In this document: positions 12,601 to 27,600 of the stretch, piece after piece | Layout of the letters: each line of letters starts with the position of its first letter | How positions within the stretch are numbered: position 1 is the stretch's first letter | NCBI RefSeq assembly: GCF_018139145.2 | Contig: NC_059478.1 | Span: forward strand, 29,387,001-29,451,000 | Source: Gymnogyps californianus | Lineage: Eukaryota > Chordata > Aves > Accipitriformes > Cathartidae | Direction of reading: 5' to 3' | Length of the DNA: 64,000 nt | The notes under the pieces: generated by a model | The model's input: the letters and a program-made list of their open reading frames with translations, nothing else | Told to the model about the DNA's origin: nothing | Databases searched by the model: none | Translations under genes and position numbers: made by a program

Positions 12601-15600
12601 TACAGAAGAGGCAGTCAGCTGGCAGGTGAGTGCTGGAGGTGTGGCAACTGCGTTAAAGCACATTTTAAGACCAAGTTTGAGTGCGTGTCAGCTGCTGAAG
12701 CTGTACTTACTCTGCTCGTGAAGTTTCCTTGTACGAGACCCTCCACAAAGAGCTGTGATTTGAAAGCCTTAACAAAGGACGAGAGAGACTCAATGGAAAG
12801 GCCGTTCATCAGCGTCTGGTATTTATCTATCATGGACCACCTGCCGTGTTCTAAAATCAGGAGACGCACATCCCTGCAATGCAAGAAGGAAAACAAAACC
12901 ACAGGCCATCAAGAGCTGTTTAATGTAAGAGATCCCATTTCTGACGCGGGATCGTACTGGAGACAGGGAGACGGTCCCCAGGAGCATTGCTGTGGGCTGA
13001 CTCTGCCCTCCCTCAGCACCCGCTGTTGGCTACAGGTCACTTCAGAACAGCAGCTACCTGGGTGTCCGATCTGACCCACATGTTTGATATGCTGGTTGCA
13101 GAGCTGCTTGAGCTCTCTAAGCTACAAGCAAACCCTGGAACAAGCCTCTACGAGCACAGAGCAGCGATTCCTGAGCTCTTCAGCTCAACCTCGACACTTG
13201 CTGTGCAGCCACTTTTTGCCCTCCCCCAGAACTCACTTGGCCAGAGTCTCAGGTTTGATGAGGATGTTGAAGTATGTTTTCTTCAGCTGCTCTGTTATCA
13301 TTTCAAAAACTGCTGGAGTAAAGCTGAAGTCAGACAAGTAATCAATGATGAGCTGAAATAGAAGCTGTAAAGAAAACAGGTTTAAGTCGGGGTTTGTTGG
13401 GTTTTTTTTGTTTGGTTTTTTTTTTAAAGAACCAATTTAAACTTAATCCTATATAATAATAATAAAAAACCATAATCATTATTTGGTCAACATAACAGAC
13501 GTGCAGGGTTACTAAAGCACATTCCTCAATTCTGTTAGATGTTCTTCACTAAACCATTCTATACGAAATTACAGTCAGTTTCAAAAGGACTGCATTATTT
13601 AGAAAGTGAATGAAATAAACTCAATACCCAAATAAATAGGAATTTCCACATTCTATTGAAACAAACTTAGTCTGTAACTCCAACATTTCTGTATTAGATA
13701 CTGCACTTTTTCCTTTTACAGCTGACCAGCACAATGACATCAGAACACAGCAATGTTCATGATTAAAAAAAGAATATTCAGACCATGCTATTTGCATCTC
13801 TGGCTTTTTCTGTTAAACCTCACATTAGTAAGTCTGACAGACGATTGACGGTCTTGTTAAAGCTCCAGTCAAGTTCTTGCAATGAAAGGCTAAGGACGCT
13901 TGGCGGTTCTCTCCTCTTCCATCACTACGTCCTCTCTGTGCTTGCTGTGTCTTACATGACCAGCGTTTAGAGAATGGGAACAGGGATCCCCCAGTCCTCG
14001 TAAGGTAAACTCTTAGCAACCCAACAAAGAAAAACTGCACCCAAAATGAGTATGTTCAGAAGCTGTATCTCCAAAGTCAAATTGTAAACAAAACCTATTT
14101 TCAGACACACTTCTCCAGACAGCATGGAAATAGCCTTAGCTTAAAGATGGAGAGGCTCTAAAACTCTACATGGACATGGGAGACTCATAGCTTTTTAAAG
14201 GAAAAGCTGTTAAAGTCTTAATGGAGATGCAGTTCTTAATTAAAGGAAGATTTCTCTTAAGTCAGCCTAAGGTCAGTAATTTGAGTGAATAAAACTACAT
14301 CTTTATACACGTAAGCACATGAAAAAGCATTTGCTGCATTACCCTGTATCTGAACAGACACACAAACCTTCCAATTTAAAATACCCCATCTAAACATTCA
14401 AAGCTCCAGCCAGCTAGGCTCCAGCTGCTAGAGAAAAAGCACATACACTGACAAGCAGCACGCATAAAAGTACTTAGAATCAGCAGTACTTACAGGTAGT
14501 TTATGATTGAATCCTTTCACTCGAATGACTAAGCCATGCTCTCCAGCTACTAGCTTGTATTCCAACTGAGCGACGTCTGCTTCATAAGCTGGTTCACCAA
14601 GATTGTGGGAAAGGATGTTTACAAATGTATCAAACAAAACTATGCTGGATGGAGAAAAGGGCAGAGGGTTAAAAAGAAAGGAAAAAAGGATGGAAGAGAA
14701 GATAAAAATCAAGCCCAATGAGTTTGATAGTACACACAAGAAGTTCTCCAACAGAAATGAATACTTGAGTAAAATGAGATTCAAAAAGAAATTTTCAACA
14801 AACCTGGAAATACCGAATGCAAGTTTCCCTTTGTCCCGAAAGCACACAACACCACTTAAAAATTATTTTGACATTCAACTATTCTTTGCAATGAATAAGA
14901 TTCCAGCTTCACATGATTTAAGATTTCTTCAAGGTAGGAATGCACATTGTAACATGCCAATGCTCAAAACATTGAATAATCACAGAAAATGAGATTATTA
15001 CACTTTGTGTAAAGGAACGGGTGACAGATGGACTCGGTTATGCTGAAGACTTGAGTAATGAGATCATTATTTATCTAACAAGATAAAAAAATAATAATAA
15101 GCTAGAGCAAATCAGGCTCCACAATGTGGAAACTGCAGTCTGTGCTTTCAGATTTTTGTTATTGCCTGGATGCCAATTCAAAGTTCAAACTAACAAAGCC
15201 CCGATGAAAACAGATTTATAAAGGCTTTCCCAAAACAGTAGTTGTGCAGGTCTCAGCACGCTTATGATAAAAGCACTACGAAATTTGTTACAAATGGCAA
15301 TCCTAGCCTAAGACTAGCAGAAGCGCAGCACATGCAGAGTTGTAATCTTGAGGTCTGTCTAACAAACAGTCGGTTTCTAAATGCTGTCGAGAGTCTCTTC
15401 GCCTGCTCCTACAGGCTCCCAAGTTGCTGGTTCAGGGCATGACCGTGGACTGCTCTTTTCAGGACCGACTCCTCCTCTAAGCACTCCCTTCTGGTATGTG
15501 CACTGCTGCTGTTGTATTATTTTTTCCAAAACTTGCACTGGGGAATAACACACCATGAAACTCCTGTGCATCTGTTCGCTACAGTAACGACCTGCTGCGG

Positions 15601-18600
15601 AACCACGCTAGCTGAACTACAGATAAAACCACGAGGAAAGTGTAAGAACATGAGAAAAGGAAGGCTGATTCTATTCCAGTTTAAAATTAATCTCTCTTCA
15701 TGATTTTTCACTACGTATGGTAATTTAATTACTCTGCAAAATAAGCATAAATAATATAATCCTTACTTCTCTGCAGACTGCTGTATCAATGGAGAGATCA
15801 GATGGAATCGAACATAACCTGGTGGGGAAAAAGAAACTTAAATGAGCAATTGTATAAAAAGTGACAGCTTTCTAAAGTCAAATATAGTTCCATCAGGTTG
15901 TTCTTTGGTCACAATTTGAGTCTAATGAAGCTATAAGAATATATTTTTGCTTATTTTAAGTCATCATCAAATGTCTTTTTTCACTCCAAAATCTTCCCTT
16001 AAAAATACCAAATATTAGAAAACACAAAGCTGTGCTTTGCAAAATACTAACCCACATGGCGTGACCAATACAAATAAAAAAAGAATTCCACAAAACATCT
16101 GTTTAACAGACACTAAAAATTGCAACATCCTGCTTGAAAGTAGCAATATATTTTCCACATTTGTCTCAGATCCAGGCTATATTTTTCTCTTTCTGTAGAA
16201 GAGACTATAGTCTCTTCTAATTAATGTGTTCCTTCATTCTCAAGCCCTTGTCTTCAGTATCACATTCTGTCTGCCCAATTCTGTCCATAGTCAGACGTTC
16301 AGAAGTCAGTATATTTCAGTGATGCCACTTTTTAACCTGAGGTACCTGCAGGGTTTCTTTGTTGCAAGGTAGTTTACCTGCTTCTCTTTTATTGTAGCTA
16401 ATAAACATATCAAAAGGACCATGGAAGAGCTGACAGTAAGCACTGAGTATAAATGGTGAACACTATCACGGGTTATTTGCCTTCAAATAAATTCCAGCTG
16501 GTAAAAACAGGGACTTCCTATTCTTCGGAAAGCCCTACGGCGTTTACCTTTTGGGATTTTGAATTTATCATCCTTCCTGTACCAGAGACAGCCTTGTTGT
16601 GTGCTTAGTGTTTTGACTGGATATTCTGTCTCAGGGCAGTCAGCAACTTTCAAAGCAAAGTCAGTGGCTAACAAAAAGAAAAAACCAAACCAAAACCAGA
16701 AGTTAGTGGGTTTCACAGACACAGCCAGGCTACATGCATGAAAGTCTTCAAAATCATCAACAAAATACATTTTTCCCCTCCCAGTTTACTAAATTATATG
16801 TGATAATGCTTTCCTGGACCCAAAGAACGTTTATTTTTCAGTTCCACACCAGAATAGTGGCTCAGAAGCAGTGCAGAAATGGTGATGTTGCATTCCATCC
16901 AGGATACAAGTTATGGGTTTATTTTCATTTGGTTTCAGCAACAAAGCCAGATGGTATTTAGATGCTTTCAAAACCAGCAGGATTAAGCAAATAAAATTGC
17001 TCTTCTAGGTGTCCGGAGCTCTGTGTTAACTCTCACTGATTGTGTGAGGCCTGCTCTGTTATGGCTATATGATCTGTAAGTTTACACCTTAGAAAAACTC
17101 AGTTCTCAAGCTTATAAATAAAAGAATATTTTTTAATTTGCAAAAACAGGTTGATGTTCAGACGGAAATTAAGATTGTTTCTACACCACAGCAAATTCTC
17201 AAATAAATTATTGGGGGAAGATTTCACTCATGCTCAGATGCCTTACCTATGTATTTGTTTTCTTCTGGAAGGTGTAAATCCTGATTTAACTCAAAGTCAC
17301 TGGCCCATAAATCACTCCAGTACTTGTCAATATCTATTAAAAAACATGAAATGCATTTAGTTCAACAGAAAGTTAATGCTATCCTATTTCCTACGCCAAT
17401 CATCTCATGCCTTAGCTATCTCCATGAAGATTTGCAGTACAATAGGAGTTTCTTAATGTCACCTGGTTCATCATGACTCTTTCTAAATCCCTTCCTATGA
17501 ACTCCCCTGGAGCAGGACTGAAGCAGTCCTATTAAAAAGCAAATCAAGCCTGCCTGCATTAGTAATCCAGCTACCAACACGCCCTGTCCTTCATTGTTTG
17601 TGTTCTTTTCCCCATTCCGGATTTGAACGGCAGCCAAGTGGAGGGCTCCCTGGGATCCTTGCCTCCTAAAACAATTGTAAACTAGGGAGTGGGCATCAAC
17701 TGATACCAAACAAAGAACAACAATTAGGACTCTGAGTAGGACAGAGTATTTGACTAATGATGAGGTCAGTAAGGCACTAAGAATTCATTTCCCTACCTCC
17801 CTGTGGTTGTATTTTGTGTTGTCACCCTTTTAATATCTCTAATGCAGGCATCAGACATTGTCTAAGTTTCTGCCTTTGTTTTACCTTCCACGCTGTATTG
17901 CGTTCCAAACCACTTCTCTTTTAGATGACACTGGCCTTCATTGGCAGCAGACAGCAAAACGAGGTTGGCTCTCTGAGGACTGAGCTGGTTGAGGGCATCA
18001 GCAATGATCTACAAGTTCAAGACAATATTTCAGTTCAAATGCAACTCTGGCCCTGCCTGACCCAGCAAAGACTTCTTAGTCTGAACATATGAAGAACAAG
18101 ACATAACAAGCTTACAAAAAAGGAGATTTGCTTTCTGAGTATAAAAAGAGTGATTCCATTAATACAAAACCTGTGCCTGTATTATGCCTAATTATATGCC
18201 TATATATGTGCCTACTTATATAGTATGCCTGCATTTTCCTTCCATCAAAACATGTAACCAGAGTTCAAAGAATATTTACCTCAGGCTTGTATTCAAACAA
18301 GAGCTGGTCTCCTGTCAGAAAATCCTCCTTCTGAAACAACTGCATGTTCTCACAAAGGCTTTCCACATAGTCAACTGGATCTGTCTGTAAGCAAAGAGAT
18401 AAAGCTATTTTTCACATAATCAGAAAACTAAACTATCAATGTCCTGTTCTGAGAAGAGCTTGACTGGTCACGTATGTTGAGCATGAGTTGCATGCTCTTC
18501 TTGTTACGGCATTTAGTTTCGGTTATTAAACTCAATATATTTCATAACCATATCTAATGCTCAGGACTCCTCTGAGAATCCCGAAATATCAGACATCATC

Positions 18601-21600
18601 TTTATAGAAGAAATGGCCTCGAGCATGTGTTTACAGTCTTTAAACCTACTAGGTTAAAGACCCAGTAGAATGCACTCCTTGCCTCCAGGGAACACCAGCA
18701 GAGTCACACAATTCAAGATTTAAAGTGATCTGGAAGCTGGAAAGAGTAAGCTGAGGAACTACTGCTGCTGCATGAGTATCTCCGATTCTGCTCCTTTCCT
18801 AAGTTCTCTGCCATGATGTGCAGCATGAGGATGAAGAGATTCTGCTACTTGCACATGAAAGTATAGATTGCCTTTTAACTGTGTAAGACTACCTTGTGGA
18901 CAGCTTCTTGCTGAGTGCTATTTAGTTTTTTTTCAACCAGCCAGCATCATACCGTACAGATCCTGGGTTCAGATACAGACCACAGTTCTCCTGAAAAGAG
19001 GCGGGTTTGACACATCTGTGTCTTATAAATGTAGTGGAAAACATGACCAAGAATTTCTTAAGACACTGTACATCTGAGGAAACATTAAACCTCTCTTGGG
19101 GCATGTAACTGCTGATCCCCAAACCCTGCCTCTGTGACCATTAGTCTTTAGGAGGGCCACGTACCAGCTCTTTCCATCAACCAGAAGAGTGGTGTGCCAC
19201 AACTAAGTCATTCATCTGTCCCTGAGATGCACAACCCTGTCACAAAAACACATACATATCTCTGTTCCTTGCTTTCTGAGTTAAATCCTGCACTGTCAAT
19301 AATCTCTTAATGATCACTCAAAATCAACTGGCCAAAAAGGCAGGACTCTTAACGGTGGCTATTTCCCCAGTGTAAACTCGGGTGTTTTCTATCCCCACCT
19401 GGCTTGATACTGGGAAGCAGATAAGTCTATGAGAGCAGTAACAGTTTTGGGGAACATAAAATTCTAGCTGGGAGCACTAAAAAGAACTAAGAAGACTAAT
19501 AAGAACCTTTCAGGACTAAATATCTTCATTTTCATGAAAAAGTCAAACTTCAAATTGAACAACCTCTGTGGGCAATGATTAAAGATAGAATCATAAAACT
19601 GTATGTAGGGCAACAGATATTCATTTCTGCTATGTCCAATATGCTAAATAGCCATCCTTCATAGATTTTTAGTTCTTCTCTACTGTTCCGGGGAAAGCTT
19701 TTGTTAGGAGTAGACAGTCTGTTGTAATTTTGTAGCAGTTGAACTTTGCTAACAAATTCATAAAAGTTGTATTCCACTAAAAAAACCACCACATGACATT
19801 TTAAAAACGCACTTGTAGATCAGTGTAAACTTGTTCCTACCAAAGAAATCCACTGCTCTGTTAGCTATCACTTGGGGTTGTTGGCAGCAGTCCTTGCTGT
19901 CTGTATCACTTGCAAATACCACTTCTGTTATTCAAAGGCCACTCAAGACACTCAATATCCTCCATATGCTATTTTGAAGGCAGAGCTGCAGATGCAAGGA
20001 TTTGCTAAAAATGACATTTCTAACATCCTGACGCTCACAGCAGACTGGCAGGTTTTAAGAGTGTCTGAAAATACTTGGAGCATCTGGAAAGGAAAAAAAC
20101 CTCCACTTTCAATATTTCTTTTTTTTTTTTTTTTTCTCCTTCCTGCATCTGTGCATCTTAAAGAAACCAAGAAACTTCAGTGATGCTTTCAAGCCGTATA
20201 TGTAGTATATGGATCTCTTTTCCCAAAAGGAAATTTTAGTGCCGTTCAAAAAAAACCCAAGTTACCTAATAAGAAACAGAACATGGCTAAACGTAGTGAG
20301 AGTAAGAAAGTCAATGAAGTGAGGCTTCTCAAGTTATCTAAATTGTGTTCCCTTCTTTTTCTTTAATAAAAACAAGTAAGATTTTTTGCTAACTGCTATT
20401 TCAGTAAGCCAAGGAAGACCTTAAACCCACGTTTAACTGTGCAGACAAGGGGGCCATTAGCGTGAGGCCAGGCCACCAGCAAGCCACACGTTTCGCACAA
20501 CACTGCTTTTCAATTCCCAGAAATCAGCAGTGCCAGAACAGCTTAAAAAAAGTGAAATTAGGCAAAACTACTGAAAAGCTCCAAACAATTTGCAGAGCAC
20601 TATTAATGGGCACAGAACTTCACACACAAGGGCCTAATGCTTAAAACTGAGAAAGAGCCTACCTACCAGGTAGAGAACGAAAAAAATAAGATTTAATTCT
20701 GTTAAGGGGGAAAAAAAAAAAAAATCACAGTATTTCTCTGCCTAGAATACAAATTCTTTCAGCAAAATACCGCCTCATTAAGTGCATAATCTGTTTCTGG
20801 TTGAATAGAACTTTGAAAATGTGTTTCAAAATTAAAAAGAAATCCTTTTTATGGTTTTTACCTATATCAACACAAAACAGTGGATGAATACCTGTTCCTG
20901 GTAGTGAAATTCATTAGCTTCAATTTTCTGGATTTCTTCCCATATTCTGTAAAGGAGGGAGAAGAGAATAAAAGTGGATTTCCTCCATTATTCCACAACA
21001 TTTATTGAGAATCTGAAAAAAAGCAGTCTTCTAGGACAGGCATCAAGGATGAGTTCAGTGATCCATTCAGGTACAAGACATAGAAGCCAATATTACTCGC
21101 ACTTCCCTTCCATCCAAAAGGGCATTTCTCAATTGGCAGAAAGTTCTGCTGTTTTCCAAAGAGGAAGACTTAACGACAAAGAATCAAAATCTGATACCAA
21201 ATTAACATAAAGGCTAACACCAGAACACCACAGTCCTGACTTCCACAGATTTGGCTCAACAAATTTATTTAAATAAATGCAAAACTGCGCCTTACCTCTA
21301 CACTAGTTCAGGTTATTAAAATTAGAAATCGGATCACAATAAATCAAACTAAAAGCACCAAGAAACTAGCATAAACATCTAGCAAATTCATTTTTAAACT
21401 CTTTTAACTGATATGTTTCCCACATAGACAAGCTTTACTACTGACTCACTGTTTATGCTCTAGTAACCCCACAAAAAGTGCAAATACTACAAATAAAAGG
21501 CTAATGGAGAAGGACAATCTTGCGAATATCTGATGTAGTGGCAAACACTTGCCTTTTATCTGGCCCTCTCTTCTGCAGCATCTTCACATACTGAAATACA

Positions 21601-24600
21601 ACATGGGCCACCTGCAGACAGAAAGGAACAGATTAATTTTTCCAAACATTAGGAAAACAGTAAGAAAATCAAGTTGCAGTAAACCATACCTCGTAGAAGT
21701 GCTTGTAACCTTCATCAGTCAAAGTCACAGAAATGCTGAAGATGGAGTAAGTGGAGTTCTGTTCAAATCCTGTCTCACCATTTCCTCCATATAATGCAAG
21801 AGCCCAAAATCTATGGAAGCGTTAAAGGCACTTATTAATTATTCATTTCAGCTTTATTTGAGCTTAGTTACAATTAGCATTATCATAGCTTTACTTCAAT
21901 GGCTTTCAATCTGTTTAGAGTTTACACAAAGCTTTTGCAACATAAAGATGTGAATCCAGGATACAGAATTTAAGAAAAACAGTGAAAAAGCTAAGTTACC
22001 TTTGGGAGATGTCTTAAAGATCAGTCACAGATACTGCTGATCCATGGATCACAGACCAGAAACCACTGATTTCTTACTTGGGTCTATCATAAATTTAAAG
22101 AATATCACTACAAAATGCTGATACAAAAAAGCAGACTTGGCCTGCTTTTATATATATAGAAAATACATATATACAAAATAGAGTTTCCCTTTATTTTAAT
22201 CATAGCAAAGCATTTAATTACCATGCTTTAAAAATACCTACTTTTTTCTAAGAAAAGAAAGAACACTGCCTTTGCCTTCATGTCCCACCAACCAGGAAAT
22301 ATAATGAAGTGGCTTCACCCTGAAAGAAAATTTGAAGGAGATTAAATGCCAGGGGGTAATATGTTTCACAGAAAGAACTCAATCACTAGACAAATGACTA
22401 AAATATACACTGTCTGTTTCTTCATGGCAAGTTTTGCATTTTCGGGCACATTAGGATAAGAAGCTAAAAATGTGGGAGTTCAGAACATAATGACTGATCT
22501 GACTCAGTGAGGAATGACGTTAAATCAGCTGTGTACCGATTCCATTCAATTTATAAAAGGAACCATATCTGCATCAGTTTAATTCATTTAAAAAACGTTC
22601 CCCTAGCTGAACCAAAGTAATCTGTAACACAAATAAATGAGATTCTTTGGTTTGTTGTGAAAGTCAATAAATTATTCACGACATAAACATAGTAGAAGTC
22701 AAATGCAGCACCACTGTACCTGTAATACTGTTCTTGTGGTGGAAGCGCCCAAGTGATACTCAATGAATGAACCTTCCTGATTGGAACAACTGAACACAAA
22801 TAAATTTATTGAATATAAATATACATGATTAGACATAGATAAGAAATTTTACATAATGCAGAAAGAATGGTTAGAAGTTATTCAGAACCACATAGAATTA
22901 TTCTACAAAGTATCTGGATCACACAGAGAAAATATGAAGCTAGGTGTTCAAAACATTTCAACAAATCTATTTTATAGAATCATAGAATCGATTAGGTTGG
23001 AAAAGACCTTTAAGATCATCAAGTCCAACCGTAAACCTAGTACTGCCAAGTCCACCACTAAACCATGTCCCTAAGCACCACATCTACACGTCTTTTAAAT
23101 ACCTCCAGGGATGGTAACTCAACCACTTCCCTGGGCAGCCTGTTCCAATGCTTGATAACCCTTTTGGTGAAGAAATTTTTCCTAATCCCAACCTAAACCT
23201 TCTCTGGCGCAATTTGAGGCCATTTCCTCTTGTCCTATTGCTTGCTACGTGGTAAAAGAGACTGATCCCCACCTCGCTACAACCTCCTTTCAGGTAGTTG
23301 TAGAGTGATAAGGTCTCCCCTGAGCCTCCTTTTCTCCAGGCTAAACAACCCCAGTTCCCTCAGCAGCTCCTCATAAGACTTGTGCTCTAGACCCTTCACC
23401 ACCTTCACTGCCCTTCTTTGGACACACTCCAGCACCTCAAGGTCTTTCTTGTAGTGAGGGGCCCAAACCTGAACACAGTATTCGAGGTGCAGCCTCACCA
23501 GTGCTGAGTACAGGGCGACGATCACTTCCCTAGTCCTGCTGGCCACACTATTTCTGATGCAAGCCAGGATGCTATTGGCCTTCTTGGCCACCTGGGCACA
23601 CTGCCGGCTCATATTCAGCCAGCTGTCAACCAACACCCCCAGGTCCTTTTCCACCAGGCAGCTTTCCAGCCACTCTTCCCCAAGCCTGTAGCGTTGCATG
23701 GGGTTGTGTGACCCAAGTGCAGGACCCGACACTTAGCCTTGTTGAACCTCGTACAATTGGCCTCAGCCCATTGATCCAGTCTGTCCAGATCCCTCTGTAG
23801 AGCTTTCCACCCTCAAGCAGATCAACACTCCTGCCCAACTTGGTGGTGTCGTTTTACTTACCTCTGTAAAGCTTGTGAAATTCTGGTGTGTCAAAAGGCT
23901 GAGTCAGATGGCCAAAGCTGGGTTTGGGTAAACCACTTAAAAGCAAAATTAAAGTGTGATGTTACTGGCAAGGATTCAAGGCTACACTGAGATAATCACA
24001 AGACGTAAGCATCCATAGCTCTGACGTGACAGAGGTGGTACACCAGACAACCAGTACATGGCCCTTAACAAAGAGCGCAGCCCAGGATCCACCCAGCCCA
24101 AAGTGGAAGGCAACCTGGCATTTACTTGCACTCTGCCCACACAACAGAGTAATCACCCAAGATTTAGATACCCCATCTACTCCTCCCTCTCTTTCTGTCC
24201 AAGGCAGTAACAATAAAAAGCTTGCTTTCGTAACAGGAGAAAGGAAAGGCAAGCACAGTAAACAACTTCCTGAGTTGGCCCTGAATTCACAGAATCCTGA
24301 TGGATTGTCTTGTGGGGAAGGAAAAACGAGAAGGACGGGGGTCAGGAGAGACAAACGGGTCTCTGTATGGCATTAGACTTTCACAAGCGCATTTCCGTAC
24401 ACCACAGAAATAAACACCTTGCAAAAGCAGAAAATGAAAAGGGAAATAAAATGCTTTTCAAGTTAGTAAAGCTTTTGCAGAACTCCCTTTTTAGACAGCG
24501 CATTGGAGTGAATTATTAAAAAAAAGATCAAGTTTTAACCAGTTGCCACCCTAAGGATGACACTTAAGTTCAAGATATGATCTTAATTTATTTTGCTGCT

Positions 24601-27600
24601 AATTATTTTTGACATAAAGCAAAGATAAGAAATGTAAAACAATAATCTAGGTTTGAATGATTTATCATAAAATCAAGGTATCAGCACATATTAAGCAAAC
24701 ACTACTGCAAGTTAGCACCACACAGCTTGCAGGCTAAATAATTGTTAAGCATAAACAAAGTCTTCCTGAAACAATTAATGCCAGTCTTTAATTTCCAAAG
24801 TTGCCCTTTTTTTTCTGGATAAGGATGTTAATTAACAAATGTTAATTTCCTTAGTTTCTCCAATAAGGGATATTTTTTAAAAAAACATCATTTTAAGAAC
24901 AGATTATTTTATAATTTGTAATGTTTTTATGCATCAAAAGAATCTTACTTATTTGGGATCTCAGAGAAGATTTCTGTCACCCACTTTTCCAATGTATCCA
25001 GTGTTTCTAATAAGGAGAGAAAAAAGGAAAACCAGAAATGCAATTTCCTGAAGATCTAAGACAAATTCTTTATCTTATCTCACCAGTTCAGTTATTTTAA
25101 AGAGGCTGCAAGTCAGTACATTCTAAAATTGCAAAGTTCTAAATTATAAGCTTCAAAGCTGTTGGTTTGAGCCAATTCTTAATATTCACTGAACTGTATC
25201 TTTGGTCATAGCTCTGGTTTTGTATATAGTGCTGAAATCTCAGGCTGATACACCTGGGATTTAAAGTTCAGTAGTATCTGGTGTGACTGTGAAAAGGAAT
25301 TACTGACTTAGGGATCTACAACATCACCAGTACTTGCTAGACTCATTCCATCATTCTATGTCCAGAATATACACACCAGTTTTCACACCCAAATGCAGTC
25401 TTGCAATGCTAAGAATTCCTTCTCCCCATCCTCTTTTCTAAAGGAAATGTGTCAAGAACCAGAAGTTTAAGGGTTTTTTTAAATGACCAGCTGGAAATTG
25501 CTTGCTTAAGCAAGCATTCTGAATTCCCAAAGTGATGCTGTATATGCTAAACAACAACAACAAAAAAGGTGGGACGGGATGGGGGCAGGATTCACGGTTT
25601 CTTTTGTTTTAACAGAGACAGAAATACAAAGTTGACCTGGCTGGCTATCAGTTACCACGATTTTCTTCCCAATCACCAGAAGAAACACTAAAATCCATCA
25701 CCACATAAATGATTATTCAAGAGGCATTCAATGCCCTAAGTAGTTTACAGTCTAGACAGAAAATAAAAGCATAGGAGAAGAAAAGAATTACCATCTCTAT
25801 TATTACCATCTCCATTTTACAGATGGGAATTGCAATCAGTGTTACCATTCAACAAAACCCCTAAGCACAAACCTAACTTGAATACACACAACTATTTCTT
25901 TTCAGCACAGGTCTCCACTACATGCTTAACTTCTAAGAAATTTCTTTCTTTTATTCTCAGCAGAAGCGACCCATAGGCCTGAAGTTCTTTGCTGAAATGA
26001 AACTCAATTCCATTTGCATAGAATTTTTCAGTCTACGGGGAAAAAACTTAGAATCTCTATCCCTCCTAGAGAAACGTGTTTTATTTTAAGACCTCTTTTG
26101 AAAGAGCCCCAAACAGAACAAGACAACTGGGAGACCCAGTCTCAGTCTCCCCATCATTTTCTGTGGAGGTTCACTGTCGATGGCAGAGAAACCAGCAGCG
26201 TTAAGTCATTTAAAGTGGTCTGACTCTACATTCCTACATGATTCTTTTTTAAATATATCTTTGAGATTTTACCTTCTGTGTTAAAAGTTTCTCAAGAAGT
26301 GGCAGGATGACAATAACACAGCACAATTGCTCAAGTCTTGTTTCATTTGGAAACCAGGCTAAAATCTACATATAAATACCTCCTGCAGGACTGGACAATC
26401 CACTAAAACGCTCCGGCTACAGCTGAACTGATGCCAAAAGCACTACACCAACAGCAGCAATGAGCCTATTTTTAAGGAACAACTGATGTTACCTTTAGAT
26501 TGGACAACTAAAGTCATATAGTGAGCAGAGTAATGGCGCTGCCAGAAGTCCCTCAGTCTGGTGTAGGTATCAATATTATTCATTTTAGGCTCATGTTTGA
26601 GTGTATCCGCATTACCTGTGAACATTAAAAGGTGGTTAGTTATCTAGACACTGGTTACGTCAAGACCAGATATACTGAGAATTTCTTTTTCTCCCCTGGC
26701 AGTGAGTCTAGTCATGGTAAGCACATTAAAAATACCTAATAGAAATTTGGAGTTAAAGGAATGTTAACTGAAATTTAACAACATCTAATTTCTAGTTCCT
26801 GTTATAAGGACAGTTGATATTTCTATGACAAGGGAGGACGGAGTCCTCCTGCATTATCAGATCACCCCTACTGTGTACTGCACAGCTCACTGTGTGTTGC
26901 CAGCTATTCCCTCACCCATGGAACTTGCAGAACAGGGGAGGGGAAGAGAGGGGAAAATATAATGTTCAGTATATGTCACTACAGAATTTTATAGAAATTA
27001 TCTACATTTCAAAGCTGGCTAACTCCATTCCCCATCACACTGCAATTTACATGCTCACCAGCACCACAAGGGTGAGGGAGCTAGGACTCTGTATTGTCCA
27101 GGAGAGGAAGGACAAATTTCCCTTTTGCTCCACTCACATGGCTGTGAAGGTCTACTTCTGCAAGTTCAACAGTGAATTATTTACTTTGAAAAGCCTCCTT
27201 AGACACAAATCCAGAAATACTTTATTTTTCCAGGAAATTTTAATAGCAAAAAACAAGCTTAAGCAAGACAGAGATGACTCAGAGAGCACCAGAAACAGAA
27301 CAGAAAGTTACATGACTATACGCCTAGGGCAACCTAGCTTTAACATCAGCAAAAAGCAGTACCAGAATGAAAAGTATCTTAAGAAGTAGACAGCTGCTTT
27401 TATTCCCAAACATTTTACTGTAAAATGAATAATTGCTCTAATACTTCTGAGCAAGGCTAGTGTTTGCTGGGATAAGATAGCTCATGTTAGTGCATCTTTT
27501 AAGTGATTAAAAGTTTAAGTATTATCACCACTTTATAACATAAATTCAGAACTTACCCCAAAAAAACTTCTTCATAGGATGTCCAGGCCTGGCAAGACTC

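Noticed and set aside
12538..13074. A 178-codon plus-strand open frame
   Set aside because: It is antisense to NRDC exon 22 (12711-12873), and no domain or start context supports it.
23277..23732. A 151-codon minus-strand frame as a host gene
   Set aside because: It is the C-terminal remnant of the CR1 reverse-transcriptase ORF inside a truncated retroposon.
26892..27389. A 165-codon plus-strand open frame
   Set aside because: It lies in an NRDC intron, has no recognisable domain and low-complexity composition, and is most simply chance.
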